Shown piece by piece: positions 36,547 to 43,373 of a stretch of 64,000 nt of DNA. The translations under genes and the position numbers were made by a program. The DNA lies in assembly GCA_002389665.1 (NCBI GenBank), contig DGNO01000002.1, positions 16,417-80,416 on the forward strand. Direction: 5' to 3'. Within the stretch, counting starts at the first letter, position 1. Each line of letters opens with the position of its first letter. The notes below the pieces were generated by a model, which saw nothing but the letters and a program-made list of their open reading frames with translations, ran no database searches and was not told where the DNA came from. This DNA is from Rhodobiaceae bacterium UBA4490 (GTDB lineage Bacteria; Pseudomonadota; Alphaproteobacteria; Parvibaculales; Parvibaculaceae).

Positions 36547-37524
36547 ATGAAAGCCATTCTCTGCCACGACTACGCGCCGCCGGAAAAACTGCGCTTTGAA
36601 GACGTGCCCGATCCTGCCGCGAAAGACGGCCAGGCCGTCGTCGCCATCAAGGCGGCAGGCGTCGGCTTTGTGGACGGCCTGCTCGTCCAGGGGCTCTATC
36701 AAGTGAAAATTCCCCTGCCCTTTATTCCCGGCACGGAGTTTTCCGGCATTGTGGAAAGTGTCGGCGCAGGCGTCACGGGCCTAAAACCGGGCGACAGAGT
36801 GCTCGGCTCGACCATGGGCGGGGCCTGTGCGGAAAAGATCGCCGTGCCCGCCGCGTCCTGCGTGCCCATTCCGGACAATCTGGACTTCGCGCCCGCCGCC
36901 GGCATCATCATCTCTTATTGCACGGCGCTTTACGGGCTGCGCGCCTGCGGGAACGCCAAGGAAGGCGAAACGCTGCTCGTCCTTGGCGCGGCGGGCGGTG
37001 TCGGCAGCGCCGCCATTCAGCTTGCAAAAGCCATGGGGCTGAGCGTCATTGCCGCCGCCTCCAGCAAGGAAAAGCGCAAAACCGCGCTCGCGCTCGGCGC
37101 AGATCATACCGTCGATTATACGAAGGAAGACTGGCGGAGTGATCTAAAGGAACTGACCGGCGGCAAAGGCGTCGATCTCGTCTATGACCCGGTGGGCGGG
37201 CCGATCTCGGTAGCGGCCTTGCGCTCGCTCGCACCGGGCGGGCGGCATCTCGTTGTCGGCTTTGCGGCAGGCGACATTCCGCGCATTCCGCTCAACCTGC
37301 CGCTTTTGAAGCGCTGCTCGGTGGTCGGCGTGGATTGGGGCGGCTTTGCCCGGGCCGAACCGCAAAATGCGGCGCCCTTCATGCGCGATCTCATGGCGAT
37401 GATCGCCAAGGGGGAGCTGAAACCGGAAGGCTTTGCCCTTTATCCCATGGCCGATACCGGGCGGGCGCTCAGCGACATCGCCGCGCGCAAGGCGCTGGGC
37501 AAAGTGGTGCTGACGAACGACTAA
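36547..37524 (+). CDS. NADPH:quinone reductase / zinc-independent MDR oxidoreductase
   Basis: Medium-chain dehydrogenase/reductase of the quinone-oxidoreductase branch, 325 residues. The N-terminal catalytic domain has GVGFVDGLLVQGLYQVKIPL and PGTEFSGIVESVGAGVTG. The Rossmann domain has LVLGAAGGVGSAAIQLAKAM, and AAASSKEKRKTALALGADHT is the NADPH-selecting area. Zinc ligands are absent. It reduces quinones or enones; the substrate is unknown. GGGGAGCCTCCG precedes the ATG. Confidence 0.9.
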   Translation: MKAILCHDYAPPEKLRFEDVPDPAAKDGQAVVAIKAAGVGFVDGLLVQGLYQVKIPLPFIPGTEFSGIVESVGAGVTGLKPGDRVLGSTMGGACAEKIAVPAASCVPIPDNLDFAPAAGIIISYCTALYGLRACGNAKEGETLLVLGAAGGVGSAAIQLAKAMGLSVIAAASSKEKRKTALALGADHTVDYTKEDWRSDLKELTGGKGVDLVYDPVGGPISVAALRSLAPGGRHLVVGFAAGDIPRIPLNLPLLKRCSVVGVDWGGFARAEPQNAAPFMRDLMAMIAKGELKPEGFALYPMADTGRALSDIAARKALGKVVLTND

Positions 37525-37533
37525 AGGATTAGC

Positions 37534-37558
37534 GCGGGACGGCGCTCAGTCGTCCCGC
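37534..37558. terminator. Hairpin between convergent genes
   Basis: GCGGGACG / CGTCCCGC perfect 8-bp stem with a 9-base loop between the quinone reductase stop and the end of the DUF4389 gene (its stop codon lies in the loop). No T tract on either strand; candidate bidirectional terminator. Confidence 0.35.
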
Positions 37559-37893
37559 TCGTCCGGCCGCTCTTCCGGAAACTTGCCGAAGGGAAAGGGT
37601 TTCTCTTCCTGCCCATAGGTAATGAAGGTCAGGCATTCCCAGACATAGGCGACCAGCCGTTTGGAAAAACCGGCCAGCTCCTCGTTTTTTTCGCCGTTTA
37701 TCAGCACAACGATGAATTGCACCGCGCCGAGCAGGATCGACAGGGAAAAGGCGATATTCCCTAAAAACCAGAAGCCGATCATGTAAAGCACACGCTGCCA
37801 GGCCGCGCCGCCCGGGCGCTCACCTGCCTGCTCGCCGCTGCGATCCGAACCGGAACTCGAATGGGAACCTGAATGGGAAGATGCGTCGCTCAT
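37546..37893 (-). CDS. DUF4389-type small membrane protein
   Basis: A 115-residue protein. A Ser/His/Gly-rich disordered N-terminal tail (about 35 residues) is followed by two hydrophobic stretches (RVLYMIGFWFLGNIAFSLS and ILLGAVQFIVVLIN), then LAGFSKRLVAYVWECLTFIT and a charged tail with PFPFGKFPEE. This matches DUF4389, where the family is membrane-embedded and of unknown function. GGAGACCCC precedes the ATG. The rhomboid gene lies 107 bp upstream. Confidence 0.75.
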   Translation of the reverse strand: MSDASSHSGSHSSSGSDRSGEQAGERPGGAAWQRVLYMIGFWFLGNIAFSLSILLGAVQFIVVLINGEKNEELAGFSKRLVAYVWECLTFITYGQEEKPFPFGKFPEERPDERDD

Positions 37894-37999
37894 TGGGGTC
37901 TCCTGGAGTTCGCGCCGGCGCGCCGAACGCCGCGCCTTATAAGATGTGGGCGGTAAGGACGCGCTTTCAAGCTCTAGAGCCGGCGCTGGCTGGCGAAGT

Positions 38000-38785
38000 T
38001 CAGCCCTTCCACTCCCCATAGCCCACATTGCCCGGCCCGCCGGAGGGCGAGGTTTTAATCGGATCGAAAAACCCGAAAAGCAGAAGCCCGGCGAAAAACC
38101 CGCCAAGATGGGCTTCCCAGGCAACCGAGACGATCTGACCCGAAGGCGTCAGCCCCGTAATGCCGAACAGCAGGTTCATACCGATCCAGATGGCAATGAA
38201 GATGAGCGTACGCCGGTCCGTTAGGGCCTGCAGAATGCTGGCCTGCGCCCTTGGCGCGCCGGGAAGTCCCGTCTGGCCCGTGCCGATCATGCCGAGCGGA
38301 CCGCCCGCCAGAAAGACGAAGCGCGCCGCCCCGCCCATGAGGCCGGACACCGCCGCCGAGGCCCCGACCACCGGCGTCAGCTCGCCCGCATAGATCACCA
38401 CATGGGTGATGCCGCCGATAATGGCGCAGATCACGTAGAAGGTAAGAAACCGCGCCGTGCCGATCCGCCGCGCCACGGGTGTGCCGAAGGCGAGCAGCCA
38501 GATCGCGTTGAAAATCACATGGGTCCAGCCCCCATGCAAAAAGGCATAAGTGATGAAGGTCCAAAGGTCCGCGAGAATACCGCCGGGAAAGAAGTAAATA
38601 TTGCCGTCCACCGCCGGGGCATAACGCGCGGGAATAAGCGAGCCCCAAATGAGGAGATCGCCGGATAATTCACGCCCGCCATAAGCCTGCAGCAGAAAGA
38701 CCGCGAAAATGGCGCCGACCAGCGCAATGACCACGGAAGGGGCGTTAAATGCGGGCGGTTCTTTATATTCCTGTAAATCAGCCAC
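38000..38785 (-). CDS. Rhomboid family intramembrane serine protease
   Basis: Six-helix intramembrane protease of 261 residues. HGGWTHVIFNAIWLLAFG is the helix-2 His/Asn region. The nucleophile Ser is in VVGASAAVSGLMGG (GxSx), and the catalytic His is in WEAHLGGFFAGLLLFG (AHxGG). These are the rhomboid hallmarks. It cuts transmembrane substrates that I cannot identify. Its start overlaps the end of the isomerase gene by eight bases, so the two are translationally coupled. Confidence 0.92.
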   Translation of the reverse strand: MADLQEYKEPPAFNAPSVVIALVGAIFAVFLLQAYGGRELSGDLLIWGSLIPARYAPAVDGNIYFFPGGILADLWTFITYAFLHGGWTHVIFNAIWLLAFGTPVARRIGTARFLTFYVICAIIGGITHVVIYAGELTPVVGASAAVSGLMGGAARFVFLAGGPLGMIGTGQTGLPGAPRAQASILQALTDRRTLIFIAIWIGMNLLFGITGLTPSGQIVSVAWEAHLGGFFAGLLLFGFFDPIKTSPSGGPGNVGYGEWKG

Positions 38786-39410
38786 GGGCCGCCGCCTTCT
38801 TTAGGGGAAGTTCGCCTTTCAGCGCCGCCTCGACGAGGGGCAGCCGGTCATTGCCGAAGAACATACTCTCTCCATTCACGAACATGGTGGGCGAGCCGAA
38901 CCCGCCCCGTTCGATCACTTCTTCCGTGTTTTGCTTCAACCGGTCCTTGATATCCTGATCCTTGATCCGTTTCAGCAGCATTTCAGGATCGATGCCGACC
39001 TTCTCGCAGATTTTCGCGATCTCTTCCGGCTGGCTGATGTCTTTCAGATCGCCCCAATAAGCCTCGAACATGGCCCAGGCGTAAAGCACGAGCTTGCCCT
39101 CATCCTGCGCGACGATCGCCCCGCGCATCGGGTCCACCGCCTTGACGGGGAAAACCGGCGGCTGGCCGATCTTGATGCCGGTGAAATTCGCCCAGTCCTG
39201 CAGATCCTTCACATAATACTTGCCCTTGATCGGATTGGGCTTGGCGCGCAGCTCGTAAACTTCCTTGTTAACCACGTTGAAGACGCCGCCCACCAAGATG
39301 GGCTTCCAGATCACCTCAGCGCCCGTGCGCTCGATCACCTCGTGAACCCGCGCAAAACAAAGGTAAGTCCAGGGGCTCGAACAATCGAAATAGAATTCCA
39401 GCGTCGCCAT
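38778..39410 (-). CDS. 2-hydroxychromene-2-carboxylate isomerase (DsbA-like) family
   Basis: Thioredoxin-fold protein of the NahD/GST-kappa family, 210 residues. The N terminus is LEFYFDCSSPWTYLCFARVH, with the glutathione-side Ser in CSSPWTYL. The C-terminal GFGSPTMFVNGESMFFGNDR is typical. NahD isomerises a hydroxychromene in naphthalene breakdown, but most genomic members have unknown substrates. AAGGAG precedes the ATG. Coupled to the rhomboid gene. Confidence 0.85.
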   Translation of the reverse strand: MATLEFYFDCSSPWTYLCFARVHEVIERTGAEVIWKPILVGGVFNVVNKEVYELRAKPNPIKGKYYVKDLQDWANFTGIKIGQPPVFPVKAVDPMRGAIVAQDEGKLVLYAWAMFEAYWGDLKDISQPEEIAKICEKVGIDPEMLLKRIKDQDIKDRLKQNTEEVIERGGFGSPTMFVNGESMFFGNDRLPLVEAALKGELPLKKAAARG

Positions 39411-39599
39411 CCCGCCGCTCCTTATGGTTAACCGCCCGGCTTGCCGCGGGCATTGAGCGCGAGTGTGGCCGCTCGGGGCCGGATTCGCAACGCGGCCCCG
39501 TCTGGCCACCTTTCCGCTCGCCGGTGCCACCTGTCCCAGCAAGAGACAAATCCGGCGTGCCAAAGGGAGGCCGGAAGCGGGATTTCCCCCGTTTTCCCC

Positions 39600-39616
39600 T
39601 TAACCCCGCCTTAACC
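39600..39616 (+). promoter_or_regulatory. CtrA-type binding box upstream of hfaA
   Basis: TTAACCCCGCCTTAACC fits TTAA-N7-TTAAC, the full site of the alphaproteobacterial cell-cycle regulator CtrA. It lies about 60 bp upstream of the sigma-54 -24 element and about 190 bp from the divergent isomerase start. Binding is inference from the motif. Confidence 0.55.
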
Positions 39617-39675
39617 ATTCGCAAAAACCGGCGGAAAAGCTGGGGTTTTTCGCAAAAACATCCCCGCCCCGCCGC

Positions 39676-39690
39676 TGGCACGGCCATTGC
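39676..39690 (+). promoter_or_regulatory. Sigma-54 -24/-12 promoter for hfaAB
   Basis: TGGCACGGCCATTGC has TGGCAC and TTGC with five bases between, the RpoN consensus with both invariant GG and GC. Transcription would start near 39702, about 45 bp before the hfaA ATG. Confidence 0.75.
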
Positions 39691-39746
39691 GATCCCCTTG
39701 GCAAAACAAAAAAAGATCTCAGACCAATCGTTTGACGAGGCTCAAC

Positions 39747-40199
39747 ATGGCAAGCACGGCAACAAAAAAAGCGCTCAGCGCCCTTACCGGCATCACCGCC
39801 GGTATTGCCATCGGCACCTTGTCGGCAATCGCGCCGGCAGCCGCCTTCGATTTCGAGGAAAACCGCTTCACGGCCAATGTGCCCTACGGCATGGATTCCT
39901 CGGTCGAGCTGAACCAGCCCATGTACCCCTCGTTCCGCGATGACAATGGCAACCGCGTCATTGCTAACGGCGATCTCACCGCATCTGGCGGCGGCACCCA
40001 CACCTCGGGCGTCGGCTTCACCAGCACCAGCGGCGGGAACGGCAATTGCAATGGTGTGAGCTGTGGTTCCAATTCGGCACAAGCCATCGGGAACCAGATC
40101 AACGTTGTGACGACCGGCTCCTACAACACGGTCGTGATCAACGCAGAACAAATAAACAATGGCAATCAGCAGGCTACGGTGACCAACAATGTTCAGTAA
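39747..40199 (+). CDS. hfaA: Holdfast anchoring protein HfaA, curlin-like
   Basis: A 150-residue exported protein. It has a Sec signal peptide (ITAGIAIGTLSAIAPAAA, cleavage likely before FDFEE) and a Gly/Ser/Asn-rich mature chain with one Cys pair (NCNGVSC). The curlin-like strands near the C terminus are GSYNTVVINAEQ and INNGNQQATVTNN. HfaA of Caulobacter is a surface amyloid-like anchor for the holdfast. The HfaB gene follows directly, which supports the call. GACGAGG precedes the ATG. The gene has sigma-54 and CtrA-type sites upstream. Confidence 0.75.
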   Translation: MASTATKKALSALTGITAGIAIGTLSAIAPAAAFDFEENRFTANVPYGMDSSVELNQPMYPSFRDDNGNRVIANGDLTASGGGTHTSGVGFTSTSGGNGNCNGVSCGSNSAQAIGNQINVVTTGSYNTVVINAEQINNGNQQATVTNNVQ

Positions 40200-40215
40200 C
40201 CCTCTTGGATATACG

Positions 40216-41196
40216 ATGAAAAGCGCGGGCCGCATTCTGTCCGTCGCAAGTGTCGCAGCCGCTCTGGCGGGCTGCATCTCCCCGGTGGCGGATACGACGG
40301 GCCGTTATGCGGAGCCGATCGGCAATGCCCCGGTGATCAACAATGAAACACCTTATTCGAACGCGCTGCGCTGTATCGCGCGTTCCTCCCGCAACGTCAG
40401 CACCGCCCCGCGCATCGCTGTCGGCAACATTCAGGACTACACCGGCAAAGCCGAACCTGAAGGCGGCCGGAAAGTGACCCAGGGCGCCGCCCTGATGGCC
40501 ATTTCCGCCCTCGCCAAAGCCGGCGTGCGCCAGGTGGAGCGTTATGACACGGGTGTCACCGAGCTTGAGCTGAAATATGCCAACAACAAGCTGATCGGCG
40601 ACCAGGACGGTCAGGCCTTCCGCCAGATCGTGGCCGGCACCATCCGCGGCTCCGACTATTACCTGGTCGGCGGCATCACGGAGCTGAACTTCAACATCCG
40701 CTCCGGCGGCGTGGACGGCTTCTTCTCCGACCTCGACACGGACGGCGCGAAAGCCAACCTGCTGGTCAACCAGTTCGTCATGAATGTGGGCCTCGACCTG
40801 CGCCTGGTGGACAGCCGCACACTAGAAGTGATCGATGTCGTTTCCTACCAGAAGCAGATCATCGGCCGTGAAATCAAAGCCGGCGTCTTCGACTTCTTCG
40901 GCGGCAACATCTTCGACATCGCCGCGGGCGAGAAGGCCCTCGAGCCGCTGCAGCTCGCCGTGCGCTCGGTCATCGAACGCGCTGTCCTGGAAATGATCGT
41001 GCCGGTCTATGGCATCGATCCGGCCCCTTGCGCTAATTTCGGCAAGGATGGCGACCCGCTGGGCGAAATCTACTACGACGCCCCGCGCGGCCAGCAGAAC
41101 GCCGATAGCGGCATGCGTACCGCCGCCGCCCCGGTCCGTCCTTACGACTACTACTCCGAGCCGGTCTTCACGGGCCTGCGCGGCCGGGTCAACTAA
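40216..41196 (+). CDS. hfaB: Holdfast anchor secretion protein HfaB (CsgG-like lipoprotein)
   Basis: A 326-residue CsgG-family outer membrane lipoprotein that forms an export pore for curli-like subunits and in Caulobacter is needed for HfaA and HfaD. The lipobox ends LAGC (C20). RIAVGNIQDYTGKAEPEGGR, AISALAKAGVRQVERYDT and YLVGGITELNFNIRSGG match CsgG/HfaB. The C-terminal part holds NFGKDGDPLGE and a disordered tail. I take the ATG that gives a standard lipoprotein signal; an ATG nine codons earlier overlaps the hfaA end. A strong terminator follows at once, so no hfaD is cotranscribed. Confidence 0.88.
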   Translation: MKSAGRILSVASVAAALAGCISPVADTTGRYAEPIGNAPVINNETPYSNALRCIARSSRNVSTAPRIAVGNIQDYTGKAEPEGGRKVTQGAALMAISALAKAGVRQVERYDTGVTELELKYANNKLIGDQDGQAFRQIVAGTIRGSDYYLVGGITELNFNIRSGGVDGFFSDLDTDGAKANLLVNQFVMNVGLDLRLVDSRTLEVIDVVSYQKQIIGREIKAGVFDFFGGNIFDIAAGEKALEPLQLAVRSVIERAVLEMIVPVYGIDPAPCANFGKDGDPLGEIYYDAPRGQQNADSGMRTAAAPVRPYDYYSEPVFTGLRGRVN

Positions 41197-41265
41197 GCTT
41201 CAAGAATTCCGCCGGGCTCCGGCCCGGCCCCAAGTTTCCCAAGAGGAAAGCCTGAGAGCCAACTA

Positions 41266-41297
41266 GGGGAGGATCGCAAGATCCTCCCTCTTTTTTT
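41266..41297 (+). terminator. Intrinsic terminator of the hfaAB operon
   Basis: GGGAGGATC / GATCCTCCC perfect 9-bp stem with a GCAA tetraloop (41267-41288), followed by TCTTTTTTT. Very strong terminator form. Confidence 0.93.
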
Positions 41298-41326
41298 GTG
41301 CGCGTGGGTGGACGGGGTGGATGTCT

Positions 41327-41354
41327 ATGGACCCCGGGACAAGCCCGGGGTGAC
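41327..41354. repeat. Dispersed GC-rich palindrome, copy C
   Basis: Identical over 28 bases to the copy at 25407-25434 (ATGGACCCCGGGACAAGC then CCGGGGTGAC). It lies outside and upstream of the inverted-repeat element described next. Confidence 0.85.
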
Positions 41355-41467
41355 GGTTGCGGAGAATGGTGAGGTGGTGCGCTACAGGACTCTCCAACAC
41401 ACAGAGGCGCAGTTAAAGGTCATCACGCCACCTCGCATAGAACCCGTCACCCTGACTTAGGGGTAGA

Positions 41468-41541
41468 GGTGACGACTCCGAGATTTGGCAAAGCCACAGC
41501 TCCATATAGAAGCTGTCACCCCGGGCTTGCCCCGGGGTCCA
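41468..41541. repeat. Left 74-bp inverted repeat of the GIY-YIG element
   Basis: This 74-base segment matches the reverse complement of 41894-41967 at 65 positions (88 percent), without gaps. Its inner end is a copy of the dispersed palindrome (GTCACCCCGGGCTTG...CCGGGGTCC at 41515-41542). The outer part, with ATTTGGCAA and AGCTCC.TATAGAAGCTGTC, is not part of the shared palindrome. Confidence 0.85.
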
Positions 41542-41542
41542 T
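41515..41542. repeat. Dispersed GC-rich palindrome, copy D (inverted)
   Basis: GTCACCCCGGGCTTGCCC then CGGGGTCCAT, the inner end of the left inverted repeat, 20 bp before the GIY-YIG start codon. Confidence 0.85.
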
Positions 41543-41562
41543 GGGCAGCATACTCAGCAGTC

Positions 41563-41853
41563 ATGAAGAGCTACTACGTTTACATCCTCGCTAATCGCAG
41601 ACGGGGCACGCTCTATGTGGGCGTGACGAATGACATTGTGCGCCGGGTGCATGAACATAAAAGCGCCGCAGCGGACGGCTTTACGAAACGCTACGGCGTA
41701 AAGCAGCTCGTCTGGTTCGAGGCGACGCCTGATATTGAAGAGGCGATACGGGCGGAGAAACGTATCAAGCGTTGGCGGCGGGATTACAAGATCACCATGA
41801 TCGAGGAGTGTAACCCGGACTGGCTGGATCTTTATGAAGGGCTAGTGAGGTGA
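41563..41853 (+). CDS. GIY-YIG nuclease domain protein
   Basis: A 96-residue single-domain GIY-YIG endonuclease of the UPF0213/YhbQ-like type. YYVYILANRRRGTLYVGVT supplies both strands (YIL and YVG), NDIVRRVHEHK the conserved Arg, and the catalytic Glu is probably in IRAEKRIKRWRRDYK. No DNA-binding domain or partner is fused. The gene is enclosed by 74-bp inverted repeats that contain the dispersed palindrome, and a small in-frame extension upstream runs into the repeat. This is an unusual setting that suggests a mobile or repeat-linked nuclease (inference). Confidence 0.85.
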   Translation: MKSYYVYILANRRRGTLYVGVTNDIVRRVHEHKSAAADGFTKRYGVKQLVWFEATPDIEEAIRAEKRIKRWRRDYKITMIEECNPDWLDLYEGLVR

Positions 41854-41892
41854 GAGGGATCATCTCTGTTTGCCTTAAAACCGCACCGCTGC

Positions 41893-41920
41893 GTGGACCC
41901 CGGGTCAAGCCCGGGGTGAC
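41893..41920. repeat. Dispersed GC-rich palindrome, copy E
   Basis: GTGGACCCCGGGTCAAGC then CCGGGGTGAC, the inner end of the right inverted repeat, 40 bp after the GIY-YIG stop codon. Confidence 0.85.
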
Positions 41921-41967
41921 AGCTTCTATACGGAGCTGAAGACTTGCCAAATCCCAGAGCCGTCACC
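41894..41967. repeat. Right 74-bp inverted repeat of the GIY-YIG element
   Basis: Partner of 41468-41541. Both inner ends are palindrome copies and the outer ends run into further palindrome sequence (a perfect copy on this side, a degenerate one at about 41446-41473 on the left). Span between the outer ends is 500 bp. Confidence 0.85.
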
Positions 41968-41990
41968 CCGGCCCCCGAGCCGGGGTCCAT
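41962..41990. repeat. Dispersed GC-rich palindrome, copy F (inverted)
   Basis: GTCACCCCGGCCCCCGAG then CCGGGGTCCAT, one base different from copy B at 25475-25503. It overlaps the end of the right inverted repeat. Confidence 0.85.
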
Positions 41991-42035
41991 GCAGCATCGG
42001 CTTCAGGCGCAGACTCTCCCGCACACCCCGCACAT

Positions 42036-42068
42036 AAAAACCGCGGCGTCCGTGCAAAGACGCCGCGG
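42036..42068 (-). terminator. Intrinsic terminator of the secreted-protein gene
   Basis: CCGCGGCGTC / GACGCCGCGG perfect 10-bp stem with an 8-base loop. On the minus strand it is followed by TTTTTATG. It lies about 30 bp past the stop of the minus-strand gene. Confidence 0.92.
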
Positions 42069-42098
42069 CTTCAAGGTGCCGTCAAGAAAGAGAGAAGA

Positions 42099-42917
42099 TC
42101 AGTTACCGACGCCGCCGGAAAGATAAAGCCCAGAGGTGTCGCCCACCTGGCTCATCTGCGGACCGCCGGTCGTTTTCTGCAAAATGATTTCCGCAAAGCG
42201 GGCGCGGGGGGCAATGCCGCTGTTGAATGCAAGGTCCGAGGCCGGGCCGCAAGCAACGCGGCCGTCTTCGCCCACATGCAGGCTATTGCCCACCTGGCAT
42301 TCGAACGTATAGCCACCCTGATAATCCGTGCTCGTCCCATCTTCCAGGAACCGGCCGAGCGTCACCACCATCATGTCGCCGGCAAGGCAGTGGAAGACCT
42401 CGCCCACATAAGAGCCAGCCTCGATGATCTTGTTCGGCACGCTCATGCGCGCCGCTTCTTCAAGACCCTTGGCGTCCTGGCACACGCCCTTGACGGGCTT
42501 GCGCAGTTTTTCGACCGCGCTCGGCACAACCACGGTGAGCTGGCCGAGCGGGGTGACCGCTTTCGGCGCTTCGATGAAAGTGGTGCTGCCGCCGACGAAA
42601 ACGGTCTTGTTCCGCGCACCGCGGTCCACATTGATATTGAAGACGCGGTTGTCGTTATGGATGTTCGTATTCGTCGTCGTCTTATTCTTGTTGATGGTGA
42701 TCTTCTTCGTATAGCTCTTGTTGATGATCACCTTCTTGCCGCCGCCATGATGCGGGGGCTTGTGCGGCCCGCAGGGCGTATCGGGGATGCAGGGCTGGTC
42801 CGGGCAATAATCGGCCGGATTGCCTGCCGAAGCGGGCATCGGAACAGCCGCATCCATGGCCGTGGCGCCCGCCGCCACACTCATTGCAATGAACAAATTC
42901 TTAACTTTGTGTCCCAT
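42099..42917 (-). CDS. Secreted Asn/Lys/Thr-rich protein, unknown
   Basis: A 272-residue exported protein, with signal peptide FIAMSVAAGATAMDAAVPMP and cleavage likely after PASA. A Cys/Pro/His-rich segment (CPDQPCIPDTPCGPH) follows, then a low-complexity strand-forming stretch (about 68-105) with alternating KKVIINKSYTKKITINKNK and TTTNTNIHNDN. The C-terminal half is globular with four Cys (CQDAKG, HCLAGD, ECQVG, VACGP). I recognise no family. Beta-prone Asn-rich repeats recall amyloid or adhesin subunits, and it sits near hfaAB with its own sigma-54-like promoter, so an HfaB client or surface protein is possible (inference). A 13-bp tandem duplication covers the start codon. Confidence 0.7.
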   Translation of the reverse strand: MGHKVKNLFIAMSVAAGATAMDAAVPMPASAGNPADYCPDQPCIPDTPCGPHKPPHHGGGKKVIINKSYTKKITINKNKTTTNTNIHNDNRVFNINVDRGARNKTVFVGGSTTFIEAPKAVTPLGQLTVVVPSAVEKLRKPVKGVCQDAKGLEEAARMSVPNKIIEAGSYVGEVFHCLAGDMMVVTLGRFLEDGTSTDYQGGYTFECQVGNSLHVGEDGRVACGPASDLAFNSGIAPRARFAEIILQKTTGGPQMSQVGDTSGLYLSGGVGN

Positions 42918-42939
42918 AACGGCACTCCATAACGGCACT
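42914..42939. repeat. Tandem 13-bp direct repeat over a start codon
   Basis: CCATAACGGCACT occurs twice in a row. On the minus strand the junction creates GGAG seven bases before the start ATG, so the duplication supplies the ribosome binding site of the secreted-protein gene. The outer copy carries a second ATG that is out of frame. Confidence 0.75.
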
Positions 42940-42992
42940 AAGAGCTATTTTGGCGCATTTCGGCGCGTTTCATTTCCTTATGCCCTGCCATC

Positions 42993-43007
42993 GCAGGAGC
43001 CGTGCCA
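42993..43007 (-). promoter_or_regulatory. Sigma-54-like promoter for the secreted-protein gene
   Basis: Minus strand reads TGGCACGGCTCCTGC: TGGCAC, five bases, CTGC. One base off TTGC but with the invariant GG and GC. About 75 bp upstream of the ATG. Confidence 0.55.
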
Positions 43008-43151
43008 CTTGCCGGGCCTGCGCTGCCGCTCCCCTATTCTCTTTTCTCTTATGCGCGCGCGGGTGCGTTAACCTTTCCCCGCGCTCTTAAAGAGAAGAAC
43101 AAACTGGCGCGTTCAGTTTTTTGAAGCATTTCTCCCCGCCGCCCCTTCCGC

Positions 43152-43166
43152 TGGCACGCTTTCTGC
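43152..43166 (+). promoter_or_regulatory. Sigma-54-like promoter for the PAS gene
   Basis: TGGCACGCTTTCTGC: same variant form as the divergent site 145 bp away, pointing toward the PAS gene with a leader of about 200 nt. Confidence 0.5.
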
Positions 43167-43373
43167 TCCCTCCCGCCCAAGAGCGCCGCTTGTGTGCCGA
43201 AAGTGTTCCGGCACGGCACGCAAGAGACCTCGAAAAGGGACAGAGGACACACATTTTCCCCCGTTTCGCGGGGCCGGGACGCGACAGCGTCACAAAACTG
43301 GATTAACGTGCCGGCTTGGCTCCTCTTGGGGGGAACCCGGCCGGAAAGCGGAACGGGTTCAGAGGGCAGAGTA

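Noticed and set aside
41485..41562. 26-residue extension of the GIY-YIG protein
   Set aside because: It translates the palindrome repeat itself. The ATG at 41563 begins the conserved domain.
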